Below are positions 10,945 through 20,429 of a stretch of 64,000 bases of DNA, in pieces (positions within the stretch are counted from its first letter, which is position 1; each line of letters starts with the position of its first letter). The stretch is taken from positions 992,001 to 1,056,000 of the forward strand of contig NZ_CP082205.1 of NCBI RefSeq assembly GCF_019856455.1, given 5' to 3'. This DNA is from Streptococcus suis (GTDB lineage Bacteria; Bacillota; Bacilli; Lactobacillales; Streptococcaceae). Under the pieces are notes generated by a model, which saw only the letters and a program-made list of their open reading frames with translations, was not told where the DNA came from and searched no databases. The translations under genes and the position numbers were made by a program.

Positions 10945-11070
10945 TCTGAAGTACATCCGCAACTGTCCATACTCTGATGTTTTATATCTTTTCTAAAAGT
11001 TCGCTAGATAGAGTTCTATATTAGAGATGTAAAGAGTTTTGGTGAAGAGGTTTGTGAGTATGGCTTTTAT
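10945..11070. other. Spacer between aphA-3 and IS1216
   Basis: No gene is seen. The sequence is AT-rich and is cut by the left end of the insertion sequence. Confidence 0.6.
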
Positions 11071-11878
11071 GGTTCTGTTGCAAAGTTTAAAAATCAAATA
11101 CAAGGTTTATAATCCTTCTTGTTCTTAAGCTAATATTCCCATTAAGACCTTAATCTCAGTAGATACCGAAAATCCGAAGAGCGTTCCATTTCTTCGGTTC
11201 TTTTTGTATATTCCTCGAATTGTTTCCATGCCCTTAATCGTGGTTGAGGCAGTTCGTAGACTTCGATAAAATTTATTGCGTCGTTTGATTGGTCGATGGT
11301 CTTGCTCAATGAGGTTATTGAGATACTTCACGGTTCGATGCTCTGTCTTAGTATATAAACCGTTACTCTGTAACTTTCTAAATGCAGAACCAATAGAGGG
11401 CGCTTTATCCGTGACAATTACTCTTGGTTGACCAAACTGTTTATGGAGTCGTTTCAAGAACGCATAAGCAGCTTGAGTATTCCGTTTCTTGCGTAGCCAG
11501 ATGTCTAAAGTCAATCCATCCGCATCAATTGCACGATAGAGATAATGCCAACGACCTTTGATTTTGATATAAGTTTCATCCATTTTCCACGAATAGAAGG
11601 ACTGTCTATTTTTCTTTTTCCAGAGATGATAGAGGACTTTACTGTATTCTTGTACCCAACGATAAATAGTTGTGTGACAAACGTTAATCCCACGATCATA
11701 AAGGAGTTCTTGAATTTCACGATAGCTTAGATTGTAACGTAGATAATAACCAACAGCGACAATAATCACATCTTTTTGAAATTGTTTACCTTTAAAATAG
11801 TTCATTGATATATCCTCGCTGTCATTTTTATTCATTTTACACTAAAATAGACTTATCAGAAAACTTTGCAACAGAACC
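11071..11878 (-). mobile_element. IS1216-type insertion sequence (IS6 family)
   Basis: Perfect 18-bp terminal inverted repeats: GGTTCTGTTGCAAAGTTT on the left and its complement on the right. Total length is 808 bp, as for IS1216. The 8-base flanks (GCTTTTAT and GCCCATAG) do not match, so there is no target duplication. The copy most likely results from IS6-type cointegrate recombination or a flanking deletion. Confidence 0.93.
11125..11811 (-). CDS. tnp: IS1216-type transposase (IS6 family, DDE)
   Basis: DDE transposase for replicative transposition. The start used here is MNYFKGKQF at 11811, the family's usual N-terminus; the frame is open to an upstream ATG at 11835. A helix-turn-helix region lies at about 30-60 (SYREIQELLYDRG). 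Catalytic residues are the Asp in WKMDETYIK, the Asp in VIVTDKAPS and the Glu in LIEQDHRPIKRR. No frameshift is visible, so it should be active. Confidence 0.94.
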   Translation of the reverse strand: MSMNYFKGKQFQKDVIIVAVGYYLRYNLSYREIQELLYDRGINVCHTTIYRWVQEYSKVLYHLWKKKNRQSFYSWKMDETYIKIKGRWHYLYRAIDADGLTLDIWLRKKRNTQAAYAFLKRLHKQFGQPRVIVTDKAPSIGSAFRKLQSNGLYTKTEHRTVKYLNNLIEQDHRPIKRRNKFYRSLRTASTTIKGMETIRGIYKKNRRNGTLFGFSVSTEIKVLMGILA

Positions 11879-11888
11879 GCCCATAGGA

Positions 11889-12017
11889 TTATCTCCGTTT
11901 GAGTTTTTCTAGCTCTTCGATAAGTTCGCCGATGTAGTCTGTGATGTCGTATTCAAATTTGTCAGGAGTAAAGATAATGCGTTCGTCCTTTATGTAAATC
12001 ATTTCTTTAATGTTCAT
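11889..12017 (-). CDS. Small hypothetical phage protein
   Basis: Forty-two residues, MNIKEMIYIKDERIIF at the start and a charged end (ELIEELEKLKRR) likely to be helical. It overlaps the next minus-strand gene by 11 bases and follows the repressor gene in the same direction. It is probably in the lysogenic operon. Function unknown. Confidence 0.5.
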   Translation of the reverse strand: MNIKEMIYIKDERIIFTPDKFEYDITDYIGELIEELEKLKRR

Positions 12018-12234
12018 TGGTATTGTCATCCTCCTCGGTCATTGCAATCAAAATAGAATCTTCTATCAAAAAAGCGTAAGGATAGATTTTAGAATCCTCA
12101 TTTTGAGGAATAAGAATTTCATCGAATCCTTCATTCTCTAGTCGCTCTTCAAAGTTGTCCATATTGAATATTTCAACTTTACAATCAGGGTTGAAGCCAT
12201 ACGTTCCAAGTTCTAAAATATCCTTTAGCTTCAT
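12007..12234 (-). CDS. Hypothetical acidic protein in the repressor operon
   Basis: A 75-residue acidic protein with no motif I recognise. ATG at 12234 lies two bases beyond the repressor stop, so the two are translationally coupled. As a gene expressed with the repressor it may be a lysogenic-conversion or superinfection-immunity gene; this is inferred only from position. Confidence 0.65.
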   Translation of the reverse strand: MKLKDILELGTYGFNPDCKVEIFNMDNFEERLENEGFDEILIPQNEDSKIYPYAFLIEDSILIAMTEEDDNTNEH

Positions 12235-12236
12235 GA

Positions 12237-12926
12237 TTATACCCCCTCTACAGGCATAAAGTGACCCACAACTAGACCGACAATTCTTGGCTCATCTTCA
12301 TAAGGGATGAACTTCTCAGGATAGTCCTTATTCAGGGAAACCATTCTAAATCCATCCTCATCACGGTAGAGCTTTTTGATATAAACTGAGTCATTCCAAG
12401 ATAGTGCATAGACAGCCCCATCGTAGTCGAAACCGTTGGATCGAATAAGTGCAACTTCACCACTCTTATAGACAGGCTCCATAGAGTCTCCCTCAATCCA
12501 AGCAGCAATGTCGTAACCGTATTGTTCCTCATCAGAGTAGATTGTTTCAGTTTCAAACTCGTCAAAGAATCCTTCTCCAAGACCAGCTGAGAGTTGGATA
12601 TCTGATAGCACTTGGACTGAGAAGAGAGGAATGACGTTTGAAGTTTGTTGGGAAAGAAGAAGTTCCTCAACATACTCCTCTGCCTTTAGCTGGTTATCGG
12701 GAGATAACTGAAGATAGTTATTTACGATATTGTATTCAGATTCAAAATAAGTGACTGGGACATCTAGGATTTTGGCGAGAGTAGTTAGGTTTTTTTGGTT
12801 AGGGATACTCTTTCCATTTTCCCAATTATGAAACGCAGTTCTATTGATTCCTATCATTGAAGCAATTTCGGATTGTGATAACATTTTTTCGTTTCTTCGA
12901 TGCTTTAAACGTTCTTTTGAAAACAT
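12237..12926 (-). CDS. CI/LexA-like phage repressor (HTH-XRE plus S24 peptidase)
   Basis: Keeps the prophage silent. Residues 10-60 are an XRE helix-turn-helix (LSQSEIASMIGINRTAFHNWE). The C-terminal half is a LexA/UmuD-type serine peptidase: Ser in WIEGDSMEPVY near 145 and the Lys in VYIKKLY near 185. Self-cleavage stimulated by RecA filaments would link induction to DNA damage. It is divergent from the R-M operon and shares a 136-base control region with it. Confidence 0.93.
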   Translation of the reverse strand: MFSKERLKHRRNEKMLSQSEIASMIGINRTAFHNWENGKSIPNQKNLTTLAKILDVPVTYFESEYNIVNNYLQLSPDNQLKAEEYVEELLLSQQTSNVIPLFSVQVLSDIQLSAGLGEGFFDEFETETIYSDEEQYGYDIAAWIEGDSMEPVYKSGEVALIRSNGFDYDGAVYALSWNDSVYIKKLYRDEDGFRMVSLNKDYPEKFIPYEDEPRIVGLVVGHFMPVEGV

Positions 12927-13062
12927 AAATCACCTCGTGTTAAATTATAACTTAACAAAATTATAACAAATTTGGATAAAAAAGCAATAAGTGAGTTAAA
13001 TTGTACTGTTTTCGGTACATTTATGATAAAATGGTGTTTGATATATAAATTTAGGAGTTTGC
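12927..13062. promoter_or_regulatory. Divergent control region between repressor and R-M operon
   Basis: Contains GTTAA(N8)TTAAC (12939-12956), two direct copies of AAATTATAAC close to the repressor start, another GTTAAATT near 12995, and TGTAC(N8)GTACA (13002-13019). A -10-like TATGATAAAAT lies just before the plus-strand gene. These are candidate operators for the repressor on one side and the controller protein on the other. Confidence 0.6.
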
Positions 13063-13263
13063 ATGAATATTAGCTACAATCCATTATGGGAGAAACTAAA
13101 AGAGAAGAATATTACAAGAACTGAGTTGCGAGAATCAGTGAAACTAGGCTCTAGTACATATTCAAATTTAGTGAAGAACCAAACCGTAACAACTGATACG
13201 CTTTTGAAAATTTCTAATTTCCTTTGTTGTGATGTTTCTGAATTGATAGAGAGTGGTAAGTAA
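13063..13263 (+). CDS. Small HTH-XRE controller (C-protein-like or Cro-like)
   Basis: A 66-residue helix-turn-helix protein of the XRE type; [20 protein letters not shown] is the recognition region and [17 protein letters not shown] the usual C-terminal helix. It occupies the cro position opposite the repressor, and is also directly in front of an R-M operon, where controller proteins time restriction after methylation. Either role fits. The ATG follows TTTAGGAGTTTGC. Confidence 0.8.
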   Translation: MNISYNPLWEKLKEKNITRTELRESVKLGSSTYSNLVKNQTVTTDTLLKISNFLCCDVSELIESGK

Positions 13264-13264
13264 G

Positions 13265-13993
13265 ATGGTTAAAATAGAGTTAATTAATGATGACTGTAGT
13301 AACGCAATGAAAAACATAAATTCAGGTTCAGTCGACTTAATTTTGACAGATCCTCCATACAATCTTGGTGTTTTCATGAAGAATAGAGACACAAATTTAC
13401 ATAAAATGCGTGATAATTTTTTTGGTGCAGCAGGTTGGGATGATATGGAGTATGATGATTGGATAGAATCAATGGACTCTTTTTTTCATGAATCTTCGAG
13501 AATCATGAAAAAAGGTGGCAGTATGATAATGTTCATGTCACTAATAAAAATCGAAACCATTATTCAGTTAGCTACTAAGCATGGTTTCTACTATAAAACT
13601 ACAGGGATATGGCATAAGACAAATCCGATGCCTAGGAATATGAATTTACACTTTGTAAACTCAACGGAAGCGTGGCTTTACTTCACTTATAGAACAAGGA
13701 CTGGTACTTTTAATAATGAGGGGAAACTTTTTCATGATTTTATTGAAACTTCATTAGTTACAAAAAACGAAAAAATTTTTGGTAAGCATCCTACTCAGAA
13801 GCCTATTCAATTGATTAGTCATTTTGTTGAGTTACTTTCGAATAGTGGAGATTTAATAGTTGATCCATTTATGGGAAGTGGTACAACAGGGGTTGTAGCA
13901 AAAAGTCTAGGTAGAAACTTCATTGGAATAGAACTGAGTGAAGAATATTTTGACATTTCGTCTAAAAGGATAGAGGAGCTAGATAATGACTAA
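13265..13993 (+). CDS. DNA amino-methyltransferase (N6A/N4C, beta class) of an R-M system
   Basis: Methylates adenine N6 or cytosine N4. The catalytic motif LTDPPYNLG comes first (near residue 28) and the SAM-binding [13 protein letters not shown] is near residue 200, the order that defines beta-class enzymes. ATG at 13265 is chosen; the frame is open a few codons further, overlapping the controller. Its stop overlaps the next methyltransferase start. It probably protects one strand of an asymmetric site. Confidence 0.9.
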   Translation: MVKIELINDDCSNAMKNINSGSVDLILTDPPYNLGVFMKNRDTNLHKMRDNFFGAAGWDDMEYDDWIESMDSFFHESSRIMKKGGSMIMFMSLIKIETIIQLATKHGFYYKTTGIWHKTNPMPRNMNLHFVNSTEAWLYFTYRTRTGTFNNEGKLFHDFIETSLVTKNEKIFGKHPTQKPIQLISHFVELLSNSGDLIVDPFMGSGTTGVVAKSLGRNFIGIELSEEYFDISSKRIEELDND

Positions 13994-15053
13994 GACAATA
14001 ATTGATCTTTTTTCTGGAGTTGGAGGACTATCCTTAGGTTTTGAACAAGCAGGATTTAGTACAATTGTAGCAAACGAATTTGATAAAAGTATAGCCTATT
14101 CTTATTCAAAGAATCATCCCTTTACAAAAATGATTGTTGGCGACATTACCTCTTTAGAGCTAGAAGAGGAGTTTTTACAGTACAAGAATAAAGTTGATGT
14201 AGTTGTGGGTGGCCCCCCTTGTCAAGGATATTCTCAAAAAGGGAGTAGAAAAACAATTCATGATGAAAGAAATTTCTTGTTTAAATATTTTGTAAAAGTC
14301 GTTGAACTTGTGTCACCAAATTATTTTGTAATGGAAAATGTTCCTAATTTGCTTACTGCTGAAAAAGGATTCTTTAAACAAGAGTTGATAACTTTATTTG
14401 AAGAATTAGGCTATAGTCTTTCTATGGAAATTATTGATGCTTCTAAGTTTGGAGTTCCTCAAAGACGTAGGCGTGCAATTATTTTGGGTAAGAAAGGGAA
14501 AAAATCTGTAACTTTTCGATTAGAGGAAAAAGAATCGGTCACAATTTGGGATGCGATAAGTGATCTTGCTTTTTTAGAATCGGGTGATGGTGCGGAAGAA
14601 CAAAATTATTTGTTCCCTGCGCAATCAAATTACCAACAAGAATTACGTAGTGATTCAAAAATTCTGTATAATCATAAAGCTACAAATCACTCCCAAATAG
14701 CATTAGAAAGATTGAAAATGATACCAGAAAATTCTGGTAAGGACTCTCTACCAGAAGAGCATTTAACAAAATCTATATATAGTGGTACATGGGAGAGGAT
14801 GAGAAAAAATGAGCAATCAGTTACTATAACGACAAGGTTTGATACACCATCATCTGGGAAATTTACTCATCCGTTTTTGAATAGGGCGATAACGGTTAGA
14901 GAGGCAGCTAGATTACAATCTTTTCCTGATAGTTTTATTTTTTTCGGACCAAAAACTTCTCAAATGAAGCAAGTTGGGAATGCAGTTCCCCCAAAATTAG
15001 CCAAAGTAATAGCAGAAATGATAGTGAAAGATATGGAGGTAAGCAATGGTTAA
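13986..15053 (+). CDS. DNA (cytosine-5-)-methyltransferase of an R-M system
   Basis: Full-length m5C enzyme, 355 residues. Motif I is [18 protein letters not shown] (residues 7-24), motif [11 protein letters not shown] with the catalytic Cys near 77, motif VI ENV near 118, motif VIII VPQRRRR near 157, motif [11 protein letters not shown] and motif [12 protein letters not shown]. It overlaps both neighbours, so the four R-M genes form one operon. Unlike the two other m5C genes in this window, no overlapping second frame is seen here. Confidence 0.94.
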   Translation: MTKTIIDLFSGVGGLSLGFEQAGFSTIVANEFDKSIAYSYSKNHPFTKMIVGDITSLELEEEFLQYKNKVDVVVGGPPCQGYSQKGSRKTIHDERNFLFKYFVKVVELVSPNYFVMENVPNLLTAEKGFFKQELITLFEELGYSLSMEIIDASKFGVPQRRRRAIILGKKGKKSVTFRLEEKESVTIWDAISDLAFLESGDGAEEQNYLFPAQSNYQQELRSDSKILYNHKATNHSQIALERLKMIPENSGKDSLPEEHLTKSIYSGTWERMRKNEQSVTITTRFDTPSSGKFTHPFLNRAITVREAARLQSFPDSFIFFGPKTSQMKQVGNAVPPKLAKVIAEMIVKDMEVSNG

Positions 15054-16884
15054 AGTGTCTAAATTAGCTGAATATCAGCCTGTTGACTTAAAACTTGGTA
15101 TTAAATCTTCAATGCCTAATGTTAAGTCAGCGATTGCTTTAGTCTTACTCTTAGGTTTGACCGCCGAAAATTCGTATTCGGTTTCATACTCTATTGAAAA
15201 TGGGGATACGATAGTTATACAAGAGTCTGTTTTTGACTCTCTACTATCGGTACTTAGAGAAATACTAAAAGATGAGGGAATTACTCTAGACGATTTCAGA
15301 AATAATCTAAATGATAATCAACTTTTTAACTCACAAATTGAAGCTCTTATTGTAACATTTGAACTATGTTATGAGTTAGCTAGATTCTCATTTAATAATA
15401 AACAACTTGCTTTCAGTTCAGAAAGAACTGGAGGTAAAAGGTATGCTAAGTCAATTGAGTTTACATCTAACATAGACTATGTTGAATTGATAGCTAGTGG
15501 AAATGAGAGGAAATTTTATTTAGTTCTTTTAAATTGGCTTGGTTTCCGGACATTGGTCGATTTAGACACTGAAAATAAACTTGTCAAGTTATTGACGTTA
15601 ATTTCTGAAAAAGCTATATATAAAATTAAGGATGGAGATACAGATGTAATTTTTAACAATTTATCTATCTATAAACCTTTGCAAGAACATTCATCTATCC
15701 ATTTAGCTAGTGATGAAGAGCCGAAAGGCTCATTTAGAGTTTTAACTTCAATTTTGAAGGGAGGATTAAATTCATACTTAAAATATCATCGCAGTGTTGT
15801 AGAATCTAAGGTTGAGAAAGATGAATTAGTTGGTTATATTAACAGGGTAGAGAAATATTTAGAATTGGAGAATAAAAAACTTTCTCTTGATAGTGAGAAC
15901 AATACACAAGTGTCAGATGCAGAGGAATCATTAGAAAAAGAAGAAAGGATAACAGGTGGGGAAAATATCTTATTCTATGGAGTTCCAGGCTCTGGGAAAA
16001 GTCACGCTATAGATAGTAAGTATGGACAGGAGCGGATGTATCGAGTTGTTTTCCATCCTGATTATATGAATACTGACTTTATTGGTCAAATCTTGCCAAC
16101 AATAAAAGAAGATGAGACAATTTCATATGAATTTAAACCTGGGCCATTCACAAAGGTAATGAGAAAAGCATACGAAGATCCAGCAAATATGTATTATCTT
16201 ATCATTGAAGAAATTAACCGAGGGAATGCTCCAGCTATTTTTGGTGAAATTTTTCAATTACTTGATAGAACTGATAGTGGCGAAAGTAAATATTCAGTTG
16301 TAAATTACGATATATCTAAAGCTATATTTGATAATGATAGCATCCCAATAAGGATTCCGTCCAATTTGACAATTCTTGCTACCATGAACACATCAGATCA
16401 AAATGTTTTTACTTTAGATACTGCTTTTCAACGTCGGTGGACTATGAAATTGATATTAAATGATATCAATAAAGCGGAACATAAAAATGTAAAAATATCA
16501 GATACATCTGTTACTTGGGGATTATTTAATAAAGTTATTAATGAATTAATCATTAGTAGTAATGCAAGTATGCTTTCATCAGAGGACAAGAGATTAGGTG
16601 CATATTTCATTTCTCCAAGTGATTTAAGTAGGGACGATATAGAAAAGAGATTTTCTGAGAAGGTGATAAAATATCTGTGGGATGATGCTTTTAAGTTTTC
16701 AAGAGACAAGTTATTTAATACAATGTCATATAAAAGTCTGGAAGATATTATTGTTGGATTTTTATCTAAGAAAGCTGATGAGCGATTTATTATTTTTAAA
16801 GATGAAATCAGAGATTTACTGTCCTCTGAATCTGCAGATGTAATGGAAACGACCGATTATGAAATAGAAGATCAGAATCCATAA
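15046..16884 (+). CDS. McrB-like AAA+ GTPase subunit of restriction enzyme (LlaJI R1 type)
   Basis: NTP-driven translocation subunit, 612 residues. The N-terminal ~290 residues are probably the DNA-recognition part. The AAA+ module has Walker A GVPGSGKS near residue 312, Walker B LIIEEINRGNAPAIFGEI near 385 and the McrB-type sensor ATMNTSDQNVFTLDTAFQRR near 446. McrB homologues bind GTP. In LlaJI-like systems this subunit works with a nuclease subunit encoded next; that gene follows 13 bases later. Confidence 0.9.
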   Translation: MVKVSKLAEYQPVDLKLGIKSSMPNVKSAIALVLLLGLTAENSYSVSYSIENGDTIVIQESVFDSLLSVLREILKDEGITLDDFRNNLNDNQLFNSQIEALIVTFELCYELARFSFNNKQLAFSSERTGGKRYAKSIEFTSNIDYVELIASGNERKFYLVLLNWLGFRTLVDLDTENKLVKLLTLISEKAIYKIKDGDTDVIFNNLSIYKPLQEHSSIHLASDEEPKGSFRVLTSILKGGLNSYLKYHRSVVESKVEKDELVGYINRVEKYLELENKKLSLDSENNTQVSDAEESLEKEERITGGENILFYGVPGSGKSHAIDSKYGQERMYRVVFHPDYMNTDFIGQILPTIKEDETISYEFKPGPFTKVMRKAYEDPANMYYLIIEEINRGNAPAIFGEIFQLLDRTDSGESKYSVVNYDISKAIFDNDSIPIRIPSNLTILATMNTSDQNVFTLDTAFQRRWTMKLILNDINKAEHKNVKISDTSVTWGLFNKVINELIISSNASMLSSEDKRLGAYFISPSDLSRDDIEKRFSEKVIKYLWDDAFKFSRDKLFNTMSYKSLEDIIVGFLSKKADERFIIFKDEIRDLLSSESADVMETTDYEIEDQNP

Positions 16885-16897
16885 TAGGGAGCATAGA

Positions 16898-18187
16898 ATG
16901 GGTAATTTTGAAGACTTACAAATAGATAAGCCTCTTTATGAATATTGTAAAAATGCGACCAATAAGGAAGGTGATACATTTGTCGGTATTAGGTCAGAAA
17001 TTGTAGATGAAAAACATAATTTGACTATCTATTTTCCTTTAGGATTTGAAATATCTAAAGATGAAACTTTAGTTAGAAATGAAATAATACAATTATTATC
17101 GGTGCTTCAGGATTATAATGATGAACAGTCTCAGGTTGCATCAATTACACCAGAACAGTTGTTAAAAACTGTCAGGTTTCCAGCTCAAGCTTATATAAGA
17201 GTAATTTCTGATTATTTAAATAGTGGATACTATAAAATGATTGAAGATGAGTTTAAACTGGGGCAGTCTGGAGCAGTTTCTTGGAATAAGACCAGAAAAA
17301 AGGTTGAGCCGATAGTAACCAAAAATGGGATTGTTTATCCACAATATGTGGTACGCCAACATAGTGAGACAGACAAGCAATTGATTACAGAAATTAGTCA
17401 GTATTGCGTTTATGAGAGTTACGTAAAAATTGGTTGGTTATATAGAATGCCAGATGTACTAAAGCCACATAGAACTAGAGACTTAGAAGTTTATAAATCA
17501 TATATACATAATATGATGTTAGTTGCTACTAAGGATAGGGATAAGCAATTATTTTCAGCTATGCATGATATCCTAAATTTTACAAATCAGGATGATGAGC
17601 CAGAAGAATTTTATTTTGGAACCAACAGATTTGAGTATATTTGGGAACGCCTAATTGAAGCTACTTTTGGAAACGAGAATAAAGAGTATTATTTCCCACG
17701 AACAAAATGGTTACTTGACATTGGAGTAGAAAAGACCAACAAAGCTATTGAACCAGATACTGTGATGAAAAAAAATCATGATATTTATGTGCTTGATGCG
17801 AAATACTATAAATTTGGTGATACTTTAAATCCAAATCATTTACCTACATCAACTTCAATCAATAAGCAGATTTCATACGGAGAGTATATACAAACAAATG
17901 CTAAGTTTGAATCTGAAAGAAAACAGGGAATGGCAGTATATAATGCATTTTTGATGCCCTATAATTCTAGAAGTAAACCATTCAATGATGTGAGTAAGAG
18001 TACTTACTATTCCATTGGTGAATCCGTTGCAGATTGGAAAAATTCTACTGAAACGTATGAAAGAGTACAAGGAATTTTGGTTGATGTTAAGCATCTAATT
18101 AGTAATGCAGTAAGACCAAACAATATCGAAATCGAGAATCTATCTAATACAATATTAAAAAGTATTGAAAAAAAACGAGGGAAATAA
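16898..18187 (+). CDS. LlaJI/McrC-like restriction endonuclease subunit
   Basis: A 429-residue partner of the McrB-like protein. A PD-(D/E)xK nuclease centre is seen as EPDTV near residue 284 and LDAKYYKFG near 298, with QISYGEYIQ following as the usual helix. LlaJI R2 proteins share this layout. ATG follows AGGGAGCATAGA. It ends convergent with a minus-strand gene, one base apart, so this is the operon's end. Confidence 0.85.
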   Translation: MGNFEDLQIDKPLYEYCKNATNKEGDTFVGIRSEIVDEKHNLTIYFPLGFEISKDETLVRNEIIQLLSVLQDYNDEQSQVASITPEQLLKTVRFPAQAYIRVISDYLNSGYYKMIEDEFKLGQSGAVSWNKTRKKVEPIVTKNGIVYPQYVVRQHSETDKQLITEISQYCVYESYVKIGWLYRMPDVLKPHRTRDLEVYKSYIHNMMLVATKDRDKQLFSAMHDILNFTNQDDEPEEFYFGTNRFEYIWERLIEATFGNENKEYYFPRTKWLLDIGVEKTNKAIEPDTVMKKNHDIYVLDAKYYKFGDTLNPNHLPTSTSINKQISYGEYIQTNAKFESERKQGMAVYNAFLMPYNSRSKPFNDVSKSTYYSIGESVADWKNSTETYERVQGILVDVKHLISNAVRPNNIEIENLSNTILKSIEKKRGK

Positions 18188-19369
18188 TTAACTCCTTCGT
18201 TTTTTTCGTTGTCGCATAATTCTAGCATTCTTACTATCTCTACAGTTATCAGAACAATGTCGTTTGGTACTATTGGTACTGGATACCTCGAAATACTGCT
18301 TACAATAATCATTTTGACATACTCTATAAATGATATTTTTAGAATTTTTATAATAGATTGAGAAGTATAGTGCACTAATCAATGAGGGTAACTTCCAATC
18401 GGGTGCCATAGTATCTGTGTTATATGTAAAGTGTATGTCCTCAAGCATTCTCTCAAATTCCTCACGAATAGTTATTTTTGATACTTCTAGAAGATATTCA
18501 GTAAAGTGATGTTGTGCTTCTATTTCTACGTAAATTGCCGTTGAGAAAGTATTTTTTATTTTAACTTGTTCTGAATAGAACGGATTCAGTATATATATGC
18601 AACCGAATAAGAAATCAATTTTTTTATTTAATTCATCAGTTAAAACAAGGTTATCAAGACTATAAAATAAATTGAAAATTCTTTTACACCAGTGAGGTGT
18701 ATTTTCGTCCTGCATAATTTGCTGAGCTTCTAGCAAATCAAATTCAACCGTTTTATTCAATGATTCTGAATATCTTGAAAGTTTTGATTGAATTTGCCCT
18801 TCTACTGATACAGTTTTTACAGCATTATGATCTTTTGTTAGTGGAGTAATTGCTGCATCGAGTTGATTTTGAAGATCGGAGTTTGTAGGTAAAAACTTAG
18901 ACTTCTTATAAGCTGTTGTAGAATATTTTCTTAAAAGGAGATAAAGTGTTGAGTCAAATAATTCTCGGTATTTTATTTGTGATTTGTTTTGATTGTTTAT
19001 CAAATTAATAAATGCTTTTAAGCGCTCTTGAATCGAGTGTAGCTCTTCAATATCCACCGGACAATATTTTTCTTGTGATATAGGATAGATGAAACCGTAT
19101 TTGTCAATAAAGTTTTTTAATTCGGATAAGTTATTTAAGTCGAGTCCTAGAAACTCACCAAGTGGGTTATTCTTTCGTCTGTTCCAAGTGATTATTTTTA
19201 ACCCTTCACCAGGACTATAGCCCATTTCAATGTAAGGAAGATTAATTGATTTTATCACTAAGCGTTCTGTCTTTAATCCAGACACTTCATCTATTAGTGA
19301 TTCAAATTCAGAAGATACAGCTTCATTTGTAAATGTAAATTCTCCTAAGTAACTTTTTTCACTACTCAT
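18188..19369 (-). CDS. Hypothetical protein with C-terminal CGNR-like zinc finger
   Basis: 393 residues. The last ~45 show CQNDYCKQYFE, then a conserved HCSDNCRDSKNAR and a basic end, the Cys4 pattern of CGNR zinc fingers in putative transcription regulators. The large N-terminal part is not recognised. It has its own promoter (TATAAT-like box about 55 bases upstream) and lies head-on against the R-M operon. Its role, regulatory or defensive, is unknown. Confidence 0.6.
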   Translation of the reverse strand: MSSEKSYLGEFTFTNEAVSSEFESLIDEVSGLKTERLVIKSINLPYIEMGYSPGEGLKIITWNRRKNNPLGEFLGLDLNNLSELKNFIDKYGFIYPISQEKYCPVDIEELHSIQERLKAFINLINNQNKSQIKYRELFDSTLYLLLRKYSTTAYKKSKFLPTNSDLQNQLDAAITPLTKDHNAVKTVSVEGQIQSKLSRYSESLNKTVEFDLLEAQQIMQDENTPHWCKRIFNLFYSLDNLVLTDELNKKIDFLFGCIYILNPFYSEQVKIKNTFSTAIYVEIEAQHHFTEYLLEVSKITIREEFERMLEDIHFTYNTDTMAPDWKLPSLISALYFSIYYKNSKNIIYRVCQNDYCKQYFEVSSTNSTKRHCSDNCRDSKNARIMRQRKKRRS

Positions 19370-19780
19370 TTTGTCCTCCGTAATTGGTAATTTAATAAAA
19401 CTCTATGACAATATCTATTATATCACTTATAACAAGCAAAATACCAATGATAAAAATTTTTTATCATTGGTATTTTTGATATCTACTAAAATAGCATGAA
19501 TTGATAGAGAATATATATATCAAGAAATATTTATGAAATGACATGACGATGTTGTTTAGCATGAATGTTTAGCTATTAACAATAGCACTTGAGGTATCTA
19601 GGCTACATTGTTACAACTGTAACTAAGCCATTAATGTTAGTTTGGATACAGTCATCTCAAATGGCAAGTTGACTAATTATGTATAAACCGCAAAGGAAAA
19701 GCATATGAGGTCAAAAATAAAACTAAATATTGGTTTGTCGTACTCTTTTTCTTTGCTTGTCAGAGAAAAGGAGTCAAGAT
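19370..19780. other. Intergenic region with a large hairpin
   Basis: ATACCAATGATAAAAA pairs with its complement in 19441-19473 to give a stem of about 16 bp followed by TTTTT. It separates the divergent gene at 19369 from the gene at 19781 and would block leftover transcription to the right. No gene is seen in the rest. Confidence 0.6.
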
Positions 19781-20386
19781 ATGACAACAAATGATAAAAA
19801 TACTAATTCAAAATACACTCCAGAAAGCTATCGTGATGAGAAACCCTACAATGATATTCCTTGTGAAGAAGGGGAAGTTCTTGTTCCAATCGTGGTAATG
19901 AATAACGATATGATTAAAGCGATGGGTATTAATCGTTCAAATATGAAAACTGCTCGTATGAAAAACGGTTCAAGAGTACCAGTTGCTTATGCTCCAGTCA
20001 AACTTGAACATTTTGACAACGCTTTGAAGATATATTACAAGGATGTCAATATCTATCTAAATCAATTTAAAAGAGATTCAGATGTTTTATCTTTGGAAGA
20101 GATGATGGAAAATATGAATAATGAGAATAAAATGGGATATGACCCAACCGGAATTCCTTCTCACGAGGAGAAACTGATGCTTATTGTAACACTAGAAGAA
20201 TTGATTGATGTTGTTTATCAACGTAATGAAAAGTACGGTAAAATCCTAAAGCTAATTTACCAAGATGTCACAATTAGCAAACAAGAGATCATTGAAAAAC
20301 TTGGTCTGAAAAAGACCCAAGGTTATGATGCAATCAAGAAAGCACATGCACTCGCAAAGGAGGTATATAAAGAACTTAATCAATAA
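19781..20386 (+). CDS. Hypothetical phage protein with C-terminal HTH-like helix
   Basis: ATG at 19781 is chosen because AAAGGAGTCAAGAT precedes it, although the frame opens earlier. 201 residues. The C-terminal third (residues 140-200) is helical and looks like a sigma-70 region-4-type fold: IIEKLGLKKTQGYDAIKKAH. A role in regulation is possible but not shown. It is convergent with the polymerase gene; a hairpin of the type CGCCATCTCA/TGAGGTGGCG follows the stop. Confidence 0.6.
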   Translation: MTTNDKNTNSKYTPESYRDEKPYNDIPCEEGEVLVPIVVMNNDMIKAMGINRSNMKTARMKNGSRVPVAYAPVKLEHFDNALKIYYKDVNIYLNQFKRDSDVLSLEEMMENMNNENKMGYDPTGIPSHEEKLMLIVTLEELIDVVYQRNEKYGKILKLIYQDVTISKQEIIEKLGLKKTQGYDAIKKAHALAKEVYKELNQ

Positions 20387-20390
20387 TTTA

Positions 20391-20427
20391 AAATCGCCAT
20401 CTCAATATTTTTGAGGTGGCGATTTTT
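20391..20427. terminator. Terminator between convergent genes
   Basis: AAAATCGCCATCTCA and TGAGGTGGCGATTTT pair across a short loop (one G-U pair), with T residues on the right and A residues on the left. It can stop transcription from both sides. Confidence 0.8.
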
Positions 20428-20429
20428 TG

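Noticed and set aside
19441..19473. Hairpin as an att site or small RNA
   Set aside because: Stem plus T run is sufficiently explained as a terminator between divergent units.
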